From contig JBKECE010000052.1 of NCBI GenBank assembly GCA_047974325.1, positions 1-26,806 on the forward strand: 26,806 bases of DNA, in the 5' to 3' direction. Of this stretch, positions 15,155 through 22,902 are shown in pieces. The stretch is from QVMP01 sp047974325. GTDB lineage: Bacteria > Bacteroidota > Bacteroidia > Bacteroidales > Dysgonomonadaceae. Below the pieces are notes generated by a model, which was given only the letters and a program-made list of their open reading frames with translations, was not told the DNA's origin and did not search any database. The stretch's first letter is position 1, and each line of letters starts with the position of its first letter. The position numbers were made by a program, and so were the translations under genes.

Positions 15155-16861
15155 CTAGATCTTTGTTTTTCTTTCTTTGATTAATTCGCCGGCTCTTTTT
15201 AATGCAACATTTATATCAGGACAGATATTTTCATCATCGACCAGACTGGTAAATTTTGCCTTTTCCAGCGATTCCTTGACCGATGGTCTTACGCCTGACA
15301 ATATAATTGCTATTCCTTCTTTTTTTGCTCTTGAGCATAAGCTTTCCAGATTATGCAGTCCAGTGGAGTCCATGAATGGAACTTTACGCATTCTGATGAT
15401 ACGGATCAGAGGTTTGTCGGCTACGACACGCATACTTTCCTCAAATTTATTAGCGATGCCGAAGAAGAAAGGGCCATCAATCTCGTATACTTCAACACCT
15501 TTTGGCAGAGTGACTATATCTTCCTGCCCCGGGATTGCAGAATCAGGAGTCAGGTCAAGTTCGTTTTTTGAAACATTTACCTGTGTTGATTCGGTGATGC
15601 GTTTCATGAATAAAAAGATGGAAAGGAGTATTCCTATTTCTATTGCCATGGTGATGTCAAAAATGATTGTAAGCAAAAATGTAGTGAGTAATACAACTAC
15701 ATCTGCTTTTGAATTTTTGAGCAGAGAAACAAATGATCTCCATTCACTCAGGTTATATGAAACCACGAATAGAACTGCTGCAAGACATGACATTGGTATG
15801 AGTCCTGCCAAATCGCCGAAAAACAGCATCACAAGCAACAGAAACACAGAGTGTATCATTCCAGATATAGGAGTCTTTGCACCGTTATTCACATTTGTCA
15901 TAGTGCGCGCCATGGCTCCCGATAGAGGTGTTGCACCGAAGAATGGAGCTACTATATTTGCTGTACCTTCTGCTATCAGTTCTGTATTCATATGACTCTT
16001 TTCTCCGGTTGCACCGTCTACCACAGTCAATGAAAGCAAAGATTCGATTGAACCCAATATGGCAAGTGTGAATGCTGAAGGGAACAATGCGCTGATCAGT
16101 TCTGTGTTGAAAGGAACTGTTTGGAACGATGGTAATCCGCCATTGAATGAAAATCTGTCGCCGATTGTTTGTATTGAAGTGATACCGCAATGTTCTTTCA
16201 ATAGATATACACCAATGGTCATAGTTATAACGGCGATGAGTGCACCGGGTATTTTTTTCGATATTTTAGGCATCAATATAATGATGAAAACACTTATTAT
16301 CCCTATTGCCATAGTATATAGATCCGCAGTATTTAGATTTTGAATGTAAAGGCTCCATTTTCCGATAAAGTCACTGGGGACATTTTCAATTTGGAGACCG
16401 AAGAAATCTTTCATTTGTGTAGAAAAAATGATTACAGCCATACCACTCATATATCCTACAACAATGGGATAGGGAATGTATTTGATCACGATTCCTAGTT
16501 TCAGAGCTCCCATTACGGCAAGCATGATTCCTGCCATCACAGATGTGATGACAAGTCCTTCAAATCCATACTGTTGTACGATGTTGTAAGATAAGATGAT
16601 GAAGGCGCCTGTGGGACCTCCTATCTGATATTTGCTTCCTCCGAGGAGTGATATGATGAATCCTCCGATGATAGATGCATAAATGCCTTTTTCGGGGCCA
16701 ACACCTGATGCAATGGCAAATGCAATGGACAGAGGTAATGCAACGATGCCGATTATGAGTCCCGACATCAGATCACTGATGAATTTTTCCCTGTTATATC
16801 CTTTCAGTGAGGTTAGAATGGTTGGTCTGAATGTGTTGTGTATGTTATAATTTAATTTCAT
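15155..16861 (-). CDS. SulP (SLC26) family inorganic anion transporter with STAS domain
   Basis: An integral membrane transporter, likely for sulfate, bicarbonate or a dicarboxylate. The 568 residues begin with FISDLMSGLIIGIVALPLSIAFAIASG, the SulP signature in which the first helix enters the membrane. IGGPTGAFIIL is the conserved TM3 anion-site segment. About 11-14 hydrophobic helices extend to residue 425. A cytoplasmic STAS domain follows from about 450 to 560 (VYEIDGPFFFGIANKFEESM, then VPFMDSTGLHNLESL). The STAS Ser/Thr loop MDSTG resembles that of anti-sigma-factor antagonists. The gene stands alone, with ppc upstream on the same strand behind a hairpin. Closeness to a PEP carboxylase, which consumes bicarbonate, makes bicarbonate uptake an attractive but unproven guess. 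Confidence 0.94.
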   Translation of the reverse strand: MKLNYNIHNTFRPTILTSLKGYNREKFISDLMSGLIIGIVALPLSIAFAIASGVGPEKGIYASIIGGFIISLLGGSKYQIGGPTGAFIILSYNIVQQYGFEGLVITSVMAGIMLAVMGALKLGIVIKYIPYPIVVGYMSGMAVIIFSTQMKDFFGLQIENVPSDFIGKWSLYIQNLNTADLYTMAIGIISVFIIILMPKISKKIPGALIAVITMTIGVYLLKEHCGITSIQTIGDRFSFNGGLPSFQTVPFNTELISALFPSAFTLAILGSIESLLSLTVVDGATGEKSHMNTELIAEGTANIVAPFFGATPLSGAMARTMTNVNNGAKTPISGMIHSVFLLLVMLFFGDLAGLIPMSCLAAVLFVVSYNLSEWRSFVSLLKNSKADVVVLLTTFLLTIIFDITMAIEIGILLSIFLFMKRITESTQVNVSKNELDLTPDSAIPGQEDIVTLPKGVEVYEIDGPFFFGIANKFEESMRVVADKPLIRIIRMRKVPFMDSTGLHNLESLCSRAKKEGIAIILSGVRPSVKESLEKAKFTSLVDDENICPDINVALKRAGELIKERKTKI

Positions 16862-16922
16862 TTAAACATAAATTTCTGATAACAAACAGTCTATTGATTC
16901 TATATGTCTCAAAATTTGGGTG

Positions 16923-16930
16923 CAAATGTA
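16923..16930 (-). promoter_or_regulatory. Candidate SulP-gene promoter (-7 element)
   Basis: The minus strand reads TACATTTG followed by CACCC, an exact TAnnTTTG match 62 bases upstream of the SulP start. The -33 region has only CTG at the right distance. With the hairpin at 16992-17022 just upstream, it suggests that the transporter gene is transcribed separately from ppc. Confidence 0.42.
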
Positions 16931-16991
16931 TAAAATAACTAAGTATAAAACAGCAGATGATGATTTATTTTCTGCTTTGTCATGAAAACAG

Positions 16992-17022
16992 CAGCATCCG
17001 AAAAAAAAATAATCGGATGCTG
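16992..17022 (-). terminator. Hairpin terminator after ppc
   Basis: CAGCATCCGA and TCGGATGCTG form a perfect 10-bp stem with an 11-base loop that is nearly all T on the minus strand. It lies 27 bases beyond the ppc stop. Beyond the stem the minus strand continues CTGTTTTCATG, a modest T-run. The stem is strong and the tail is weak, so termination is likely but perhaps leaky. Confidence 0.65.
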
Positions 17023-17048
17023 TGTATAAGGTTTGTTTTCGCTGAAGT

Positions 17049-19682
17049 TCAACCGGTGTTGCGCATGCCGGCAGCAATGCCGGATATAGTAACCATAAGT
17101 GCTTGCTCCAGTTCAGGGGAGTGATTTTCAGAAGCTCTGCATCGCAGCAAAAGCTCTACTTGCAATAAATTTAACGGTTCTGTATAGATATTCCTGATTT
17201 CGATGTTTTGAGCAACGTCAGGCAAGTTTTCTAATAGAATTTTATCTTTTGCAATGTTTAATATGGTTTGAGTATCCTTGTTCAACTGATTGCGTAAATG
17301 TTCACCAATCTTAAGCAGATCTTTTTCGACAAGTTTATCGTCATAATATTTTGAAATACGTATATCGGCTTTCGCAAAAACCATTTCAAGCATTCCGATG
17401 CGTGTATTGAAGAAATACCAGTCGCGATACATTTCGTCCAGAATGTCCATTTGCCCATCATCAATTAATTTTTGCATACTTTCACCTGCACCTAACCATG
17501 CCGGAAGCATCAACCGATTCTGTGTCCATCCAAATATCCAAGGTATTGCACGTAGACTTTCTACACCTCCATTCTTCCTTCGTTTTGCAGGTCGGGAACC
17601 CAGAGGAAGTTTAGCTAATTCTGCTTCGGGTGTGGCTTGATAGAAATAGGGTATAAATTCGGGCGTTTCACGAACAAGTCCTTGATATTGCGCACATGAT
17701 ATGTCAGACAGCTTGTCCATTGTTTCTCTCCATTCTGTTTTCGGCACAGGAGGAGGCATTAAGTTTGCTTCCAATATTGCATCTACGTACAAAGCTAGCG
17801 TATTAGTAGCCAATTCCGGTAACCCGAATTTGAATCGGATCATTTCGCCTTGAATGGTGACACGCAGCCCTCCTTTCAAGGAGCCAGGAGGCTGAGAGAA
17901 TAGTGCAACCTTGGCAGGACCACCTCCACGTCCTATAGTTCCTCCACGTCCGTGAAATAAAGTCAAAGTGATTCTTTCGTCTTCGCAGGCCTTGATCAAT
18001 TCTTCCTGAGCTCTGTATTGTGCCCAACCGGCAGATAGAGATCCGGCGTCTTTGGCTGAATCGGAATAGCCGATCATTATCATTTGTTTGTTATTGATGA
18101 TCTTTTTGTACCAATCAATGCTGAAGAGTTCTTTCATTGCAGTCGAAGCATTGTTCAGGTCGTTCAGCGTCTCAAACAAAGGTGTGACAGGCATAATATA
18201 GGGACAATCTGCTTCTTTCAGTAAAAGATAGACTGCCAGAATATCGGACGGTGTGCGTGTCATCGAAATGATGTATGTGGGGATCACTCCTTCTGGTGTG
18301 GCAGCAACTACACGGCAAGTATCTAAAACTTCCTGTGTCTCAGGACTGGGTTTCCAAGACCAAGGGACTAAAGGTCTTTTTGATTCCAGTTCTTGGAGGA
18401 GGAATGTTTGCTTCTTCTCTTCTGTCCATGATGCGTAATCACCTAATCTGAGATATTGTGTAATTTCCGATAAGGCTTCAGTGTGGCGTGTACTTTCCTG
18501 ACGCACATCTATCTGAACAAGAGTTACACCGAAACATTTTATCCGGCGCATTGTGTCCAGTAAACTACCATTGGCAACCATTTGCATGCCAGAAGCTATG
18601 AGCGATTGATAGCAAGCGTGAAGCGGCTCCCAAAGTTGTTTGTTGTCAAGAATGATGTCATCGGAGAGTATAACTTCCTTGTTCGCTATTTTGCATTCGA
18701 GGAATGTTATTGTTTTTCTCAATTGGGCTCTGATACGTTTCATCAGTTCCCTGTAAGGTTCTTGTATTTCCGTATTGTTCACATATTCTCTGAATTCTTT
18801 TGTGCATTTCGACATAGATAGTTCTTTGACAAGAATCTCGATATCTCGCAAAAAGAGTATGGCGGCACGCCGTCTGCTTTCCCACAAAACTTGTTTTGTT
18901 ATCACTGCTGTCACATTTGGGTTTCCATCACGGTCGCCACCCATCCATGAAGAAAAATGAATTGGCGAAGATTCTACCGGAAACATATAGTTCAGGGCTT
19001 TGCTGGTTTGTTCGTTCAAATCACGAATAAAAGACGGTACAGCTTCCCAAAGGCTTGTTTCAATGACATCGTAACCCCATTTAGCCTCTTCGTTGGGTGT
19101 CGGTCTGTTCTGGCGGATTTCGTCAGTGTACCAATACTGTATAATGAGTTGCTTGAGGCGTTTTGTTATTTTAGTTTTCTGATAGTCAACCAAATCATCG
19201 TGATCCAACTGTTTCAGGCAATCATTTACCTGATTCAGATTGTTTATCAGCGAACGGCGGTTGATCTCGGTGGGGTGTGCTGTGAGTACAAGATCGATGG
19301 ATATTTCATGAAGAGCTTTGATTATCTCTTCGTCGCTGAAATTGTTCGCTTTGAATTTGGCGTAAATTTCGTCGAATTTTACCGGATTTTCATAACCTTT
19401 GGAATGTGGAGACACTTCATCATATTGTTCAGCAACATTGGTCAGGTTTAAAAATTGATTAAAGGCTTTGGCCACGGGCAGAAATTCATCTTCCCTGAGG
19501 TCTTGAAGGGTAGCGACCAACTCGGTTATTGCATTAGCATCGCCTTTATGCCCAGCTTTTGACAATCGCCGAATGGTTTCAACCCGGTCAAACATATCTT
19601 TGCCCATTGCCTCCTGAATGGTTTCACCCAGGAGATTTCCGAGCATAGATATATTCTCGTTCATTAAAGATTTTTTTTGCAT
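17049..19682 (-). CDS. ppc: Phosphoenolpyruvate carboxylase
   Basis: It fixes bicarbonate onto PEP to give oxaloacetate, feeding the reductive branch to malate, fumarate and succinate as well as aspartate. The 877 residues are nearly the length of E. coli Ppc (883). Motifs include VLTAHPTEINRRSL with catalytic His136, WMGGDRDGNPNVT, MIGYSDSAKDAG, LFHGRGGTIGRGGGPA (PEP and glycine-rich loop), RFKFGLPE, SLRAIPWIFGWTQNRLMLPAW and the C-terminal AGMRNTG, whose Asn belongs to the aspartate inhibitor site in E. coli. The start at 19682 is chosen by length match to E. coli, though the ATG at 19664 (MNENISMLG) is also good. The sequence is strikingly close to enterobacterial Ppc over its whole length. 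It follows the P-loop gene by 96 bases. Confidence 0.97.
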   Translation of the reverse strand: MQKKSLMNENISMLGNLLGETIQEAMGKDMFDRVETIRRLSKAGHKGDANAITELVATLQDLREDEFLPVAKAFNQFLNLTNVAEQYDEVSPHSKGYENPVKFDEIYAKFKANNFSDEEIIKALHEISIDLVLTAHPTEINRRSLINNLNQVNDCLKQLDHDDLVDYQKTKITKRLKQLIIQYWYTDEIRQNRPTPNEEAKWGYDVIETSLWEAVPSFIRDLNEQTSKALNYMFPVESSPIHFSSWMGGDRDGNPNVTAVITKQVLWESRRRAAILFLRDIEILVKELSMSKCTKEFREYVNNTEIQEPYRELMKRIRAQLRKTITFLECKIANKEVILSDDIILDNKQLWEPLHACYQSLIASGMQMVANGSLLDTMRRIKCFGVTLVQIDVRQESTRHTEALSEITQYLRLGDYASWTEEKKQTFLLQELESKRPLVPWSWKPSPETQEVLDTCRVVAATPEGVIPTYIISMTRTPSDILAVYLLLKEADCPYIMPVTPLFETLNDLNNASTAMKELFSIDWYKKIINNKQMIMIGYSDSAKDAGSLSAGWAQYRAQEELIKACEDERITLTLFHGRGGTIGRGGGPAKVALFSQPPGSLKGGLRVTIQGEMIRFKFGLPELATNTLALYVDAILEANLMPPPVPKTEWRETMDKLSDISCAQYQGLVRETPEFIPYFYQATPEAELAKLPLGSRPAKRRKNGGVESLRAIPWIFGWTQNRLMLPAWLGAGESMQKLIDDGQMDILDEMYRDWYFFNTRIGMLEMVFAKADIRISKYYDDKLVEKDLLKIGEHLRNQLNKDTQTILNIAKDKILLENLPDVAQNIEIRNIYTEPLNLLQVELLLRCRASENHSPELEQALMVTISGIAAGMRNTG

Positions 19683-19724
19683 ATATATGTTTAGTTTAGT
19701 GGTCTGCTCTGTCGGACAAAGGCG

Positions 19725-19753
19725 ATGCAGAAGGTATATTTATTCTTCTGCAT
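19725..19753 (-). other. Stem-loop in the ppc upstream region
   Basis: ATGCAGAAG and CTTCTGCAT make a perfect 9-bp stem with an AT-rich 11-base loop, in the 96 bases between the P-loop gene stop and the ppc start. On the minus strand it is followed by CGCCTTTGTCC rather than a T-run. It could be a weak terminator or attenuator of the upstream gene or a leader structure of ppc. No separate ppc promoter motif is visible between this hairpin and the start. Confidence 0.45.
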
Positions 19754-19778
19754 TGTAGTTTACGCCTGTGTTCTTATT

Positions 19779-21512
19779 TTATTGGTTTATCAGCACAAAT
19801 AGCTCTTCGGCAGCCAGTCTGGGACCGTCTTTCGACATACCGTCAATGGCTAGGCTGGTATGCATTTCACCTATTTTTGTACCATCTTTTTCCATTTTAG
19901 CAAAATATTTACGGACTAATTTTTCAGCTAAAGGTCTTTCCTGAACAGGACCGAAAGGATTGGCAAAATAAGATGTGACCAGTCCTTTCTCGGTTGTCGT
20001 GCCTTTTGCCTTTCGGGCTCCATCCTCAAATACTTCGATGGCTTTGTTCAGATTGTCAAAGAAACTGATTTTCTGATCTGCTTCGGCATAGTTGTTTGCA
20101 TATAGGAAATAATCGACACCGTATCCTTTCGATATGATTTCGTATGTGGATATCGGAATTGTAACGCGAGCATTGATTTTGTCAGGATTGGTGTAGATTC
20201 CTCTATCCAATTGTTCAAAGGCATAAGTAGGATCAAGATCGTCAGTGCGCACAAATGCACCGATTTCAGTACCATATGCTTTGATTTCTCCGTTCTCATC
20301 CATTTGAAGATAGCCCATGTCGTCAAATATGACACGCATGTGGCGGATGAAGTTTTCGTTCAGTGTGCGGAAGGCTTCTAAACTTTCTGATTTTCCGGCT
20401 CCGCTATCACCCATGATGATTATGTTGGCTTCTTTTCCGTTCTTTAAAGATACGTTGACCATTGCACCGTGAATGGGTAGATTCCCTTTTTCCATTTGCT
20501 TGACATTGTGCAAAGTGAGCAACATCTTTTTCATATATCCGAAATAGTCAATGTCGTCACAATAGTTAGCATAACCGATGAGTATATCGTTCTTTTTATC
20601 TTTATAATAGAACGTTCTTTTTTCGTCATGTCCATCCGGATATCCAAAAACGTATATCATATTAGGTTTTTTACCAATATATTCGCTTTCGGAAGCTAAT
20701 TCGAACAAATTGGCTAAGCCAAGTCCGTGGTCAATGAAATCTTTGTGAAAATATACAAATGTCAGCATGCTGCCTACCCAAGCCGGAAATACGAACCATT
20801 CATCGTCGTTGAGCATAATGCTTTCGAGTGGATTGACTGTATGTTCCTGAAAAATACCATCACGGGTATTCCTTTTGGTATATGTGATGACCGGCGGATT
20901 GAAAACAATTGTGCTGATGAAAGGTACATTGGAAAGTCCTGTATATTCTATGGGGCAGTTCCATTTCACATCGTTCAGTGTCAATCCGGCATTGGCTCCT
21001 GCTGTAAGCTGGCGATATACGCGGTGATTATATCCCATAACAGTCTCTTCCACCCTGCGATAAATGGATAGAATAAGTTCATTGAACAAATCGTTTGCAT
21101 GTATGAAGCGAACATTTTGCAGTCCGTTGCCGAGTTGTGAATTGCGTACGATAGTTATCCGTTCGAGGCGTCTCCAATATTTATATAGTAGTTCGACTAA
21201 TTCGATGAAGAGGACTTTATCATCTAAAAATACTTTATACAAGTTATTCACCCGAAGCACTTCGTCAATTTCGCAAACATTCAATACTTTGAAAAAGTCA
21301 ATTAATGTGTTTGTGAAAAGTTCGTCTGTTTTGAATGTTTCGATATAATAATTGTAGATTATGATTTCGTCTTTTTTCAGTTTTTGCGTCACAAAGCTTT
21401 CCAAGACATGCCTGAATCCATAACTATTGAGCATTTTTTGACGTGTATCGCAATATTTCAGCGTGAAGTTAATCATTACCTTACCTCTGTTGAGTGTGAA
21501 TTCTTGCTGCAT
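19779..21512 (-). CDS. PEP-carboxykinase/HPr-kinase-like P-loop protein of unknown role
   Basis: The protein has 577 residues from the ATG at 21512 (the frame is open to a GTG at 21605, with another ATG at 21572). About 335 N-terminal residues match nothing I recognise. The C-terminal 240 residues carry LPIHGAMVNVS then MGDSGAGKSES (Walker A, 20382-20411), as in HPr kinase (HG..V then GDSGxGKSE), and an RVIFDDMG strand resembling the HprK/PEPCK metal site. They then show PEPCK-like features: INARVTIPIS (compare ENTRVSYPI), AIEVFEDGARKAKGTTTEKG (compare AMYHFLSGYTAKVAGTERG) and FANPFGPV. The PEPCK N-terminal substrate motif TGRSPKDK is not seen. Likely a nucleotide-dependent kinase or carboxykinase relative. 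It lies directly upstream of ppc on the same strand. Function is not claimed. Confidence 0.72.
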   Translation of the reverse strand: MQQEFTLNRGKVMINFTLKYCDTRQKMLNSYGFRHVLESFVTQKLKKDEIIIYNYYIETFKTDELFTNTLIDFFKVLNVCEIDEVLRVNNLYKVFLDDKVLFIELVELLYKYWRRLERITIVRNSQLGNGLQNVRFIHANDLFNELILSIYRRVEETVMGYNHRVYRQLTAGANAGLTLNDVKWNCPIEYTGLSNVPFISTIVFNPPVITYTKRNTRDGIFQEHTVNPLESIMLNDDEWFVFPAWVGSMLTFVYFHKDFIDHGLGLANLFELASESEYIGKKPNMIYVFGYPDGHDEKRTFYYKDKKNDILIGYANYCDDIDYFGYMKKMLLTLHNVKQMEKGNLPIHGAMVNVSLKNGKEANIIIMGDSGAGKSESLEAFRTLNENFIRHMRVIFDDMGYLQMDENGEIKAYGTEIGAFVRTDDLDPTYAFEQLDRGIYTNPDKINARVTIPISTYEIISKGYGVDYFLYANNYAEADQKISFFDNLNKAIEVFEDGARKAKGTTTEKGLVTSYFANPFGPVQERPLAEKLVRKYFAKMEKDGTKIGEMHTSLAIDGMSKDGPRLAAEELFVLINQ

Positions 21513-21574
21513 AATCTTTTTTACGTTGTTCTTGATTAATACTAATTTTTTGATTCTGTTTAGATAATTCATGC

Positions 21575-21582
21575 CAAATTTA
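21575..21582 (-). promoter_or_regulatory. Candidate promoter of the P-loop gene (-7 element)
   Basis: The minus strand reads TAAATTTG, an exact TAnnTTTG. If used, transcription begins near 21568, which excludes the GTG and ATG starts at 21605 and 21572 and supports the ATG at 21512. No clear -33 TTG is present. Confidence 0.33.
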
Positions 21583-21676
21583 CTAAACTTAGTTGCATTT
21601 TGCACCTAAAAAGGATACGAAAATGCATCGATAAATAAAGATTAAGAATTATAGTGTGTGTTTTCTTGCATATTAT

Positions 21677-21684
21677 TAATTTTG
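21677..21684 (+). promoter_or_regulatory. Candidate promoter of the DNA glycosylase gene (-7 element)
   Basis: TAATTTTG matches TAnnTTTG and lies 30 bases before the ATG at 21714, in the divergent region shared with the P-loop gene. A -33 TTG at the proper spacing is lacking. Confidence 0.33.
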
Positions 21685-21713
21685 AAATTTATACTTCGAT
21701 TGCAGAATATATT

Positions 21714-22211
21714 ATGAAGAAAATAGCATTTCCTCCTCTTGTGTCCGATCAATCTACTATTTTGATATTGGGAACTATGCCCGGTATGGAGTCATTGCGC
21801 TTACAGCAATACTATGGGCATCCTCAAAATCATTTTTGGAAAATAATGTTTACTTTGTTCAATGAACCATTTTCAACTGATTATGAAGTACGGATAGCTT
21901 TGTTGATGAATTACGGCATCGCATTGTGGGATGTGTTGCACTCTTGCGAAGGCGAAGGAAGTGCCGATTCAGCCATTGTGAATGAGAACGCAAATGATTT
22001 TGAAGCTTTCTTCAAAGAATATCCACACATTCGGAAAGTATTTTTTGCAAGCCTGAAAGCCGAAGCTTTTTACAAAAAGCATGTAGGATTCAGAAGTGAT
22101 AAAGTTTATGGAGTATTACCATCTCCCAGTCCTGCAAATGCACGAATGTCTTTAGCTTCAAAAATTGAAAGATGGAGAGGTGCTATTTTGGAGAAAAAGG
22201 ATAATTTATAA
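21714..22211 (+). CDS. DNA-deoxyinosine / mismatch uracil-DNA glycosylase family protein
   Basis: A base-excision repair enzyme of the UDG superfamily, expected to remove hypoxanthine (deaminated adenine) and perhaps uracil from DNA. The ATG at 21714 gives 165 residues starting MKKIAFPPLV; an in-frame ATG at 21654 would add 20 residues without similarity. The family pattern is clear: ILILGTMPGMESLRLQQYYGHPQNHFWKIM at residues 16-45 (motif 1, with the GTMPG water-activating loop), YGIALWDVLHSCEGEGSADSAI in the middle, and VLPSPSPANARMS (motif 2, the SPSPANA minor-groove loop) near the C-terminus. The Asn in HPQNHFW is in the substrate pocket. The gene stands alone between two minus-strand groups. 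Confidence 0.9.
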   Translation: MKKIAFPPLVSDQSTILILGTMPGMESLRLQQYYGHPQNHFWKIMFTLFNEPFSTDYEVRIALLMNYGIALWDVLHSCEGEGSADSAIVNENANDFEAFFKEYPHIRKVFFASLKAEAFYKKHVGFRSDKVYGVLPSPSPANARMSLASKIERWRGAILEKKDNL

Positions 22212-22249
22212 TATAGTTACCTTTTATAATTAAATAGGCTTCTCGTTTT

Positions 22250-22888
22250 TTATCTGAAAGCCGTTTTGTTCCAATTGAAATTCTTAGGCTGGTCAGTCAA
22301 AAATGGTTTTAATTTTTTAGAATCTTCTTCCGATAGATATTTTTCGGGTTCATAAACTGCCGTCAGAGTCAGGCTGTCAGGTGCAAGGTTTAGTTTGACA
22401 GGGAACATACTTGTAGCAGCCAGAATTGCATATTTATAATCATCGCTATTCTTATCAGAGTCTGATTTTAAAAACCACGAAATATCTTTCATCGGCATCA
22501 ATTCACTTTGAGGAACGGGAGTCCAATTGGTCGTATAGAAAGACATTTGGCTATCACAAGCTTTTCCGCAAACGGTTTTTATGACGCATATTATTTTAGA
22601 ATCATTGATCAGTGGCAATAATTTTATCTGAACCGTTCCTGCTTCGGATGTTTGCAGGGCAATGTAATCGTCGGATAGGGCCAATCGCTTTGTCTCTCCT
22701 TCAAAAACGTTTTCTATGACAACGTCTGACGTATCCATTGTGGCAGCTATCAACTGGTCTTTGTCTTCGGCAGCCAATCCAAACGCGATATCGTCAGGTA
22801 TGTTCAGAAATATATTGGTCAGGCTTTGAGCTGACACGCTCAAGATTAAGCTGAACAATAGGAGAGAGAGAATAAATATTTTTTTCAT
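22250..22888 (-). CDS. Secreted DUF3256-like protein
   Basis: The protein has 212 residues with a clear signal peptide (MKKIFILSLLLFSLILSVSA, cleaved before QSLTN) and no lipobox. The mature part begins LTNIFLNIPDDIAFGL. It then contains LSDDYIALQTSEAGTVQIKLLPLINDSKIICVIKT and SQMSFYTTNWTPVP, a pattern I associate with DUF3256, a periplasmic family restricted to Bacteroidales. Cys residues in TVCGKACDS might pair. Function is unknown. It is the last gene of the DUF5715-truA-nhaA-EamA run, 14 bases after the EamA-family gene. It ends 38 bases from the convergent glycosylase gene. Confidence 0.8.
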   Translation of the reverse strand: MKKIFILSLLLFSLILSVSAQSLTNIFLNIPDDIAFGLAAEDKDQLIAATMDTSDVVIENVFEGETKRLALSDDYIALQTSEAGTVQIKLLPLINDSKIICVIKTVCGKACDSQMSFYTTNWTPVPQSELMPMKDISWFLKSDSDKNSDDYKYAILAATSMFPVKLNLAPDSLTLTAVYEPEKYLSEEDSKKLKPFLTDQPKNFNWNKTAFR

Positions 22889-22902
22889 ATACGATCGAAT
22901 CT

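Noticed and set aside
15177..15995. A 272-codon plus-strand open frame opposite the SulP gene
   Set aside because: It is antisense to a well-supported transporter and its STAS domain, and shows no family motif of its own.
18957..19451. A 164-codon plus-strand open frame opposite ppc
   Set aside because: It overlaps the conserved N-terminal part of PEP carboxylase, including the catalytic His block, and lacks recognisable features.
20382..20411. P-loop resembling that of myosin (GESGAGKTE)
   Set aside because: The resemblance is limited to the Walker A loop; surrounding sequence fits the HprK/PEPCK fold, so it is convergent.
22199..22240. Possible terminator between the glycosylase and DUF3256-like genes
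   Set aside because: AAAAGG and CCTTTT can pair but the inner stem is broken and the region is almost all A and T; not convincing.
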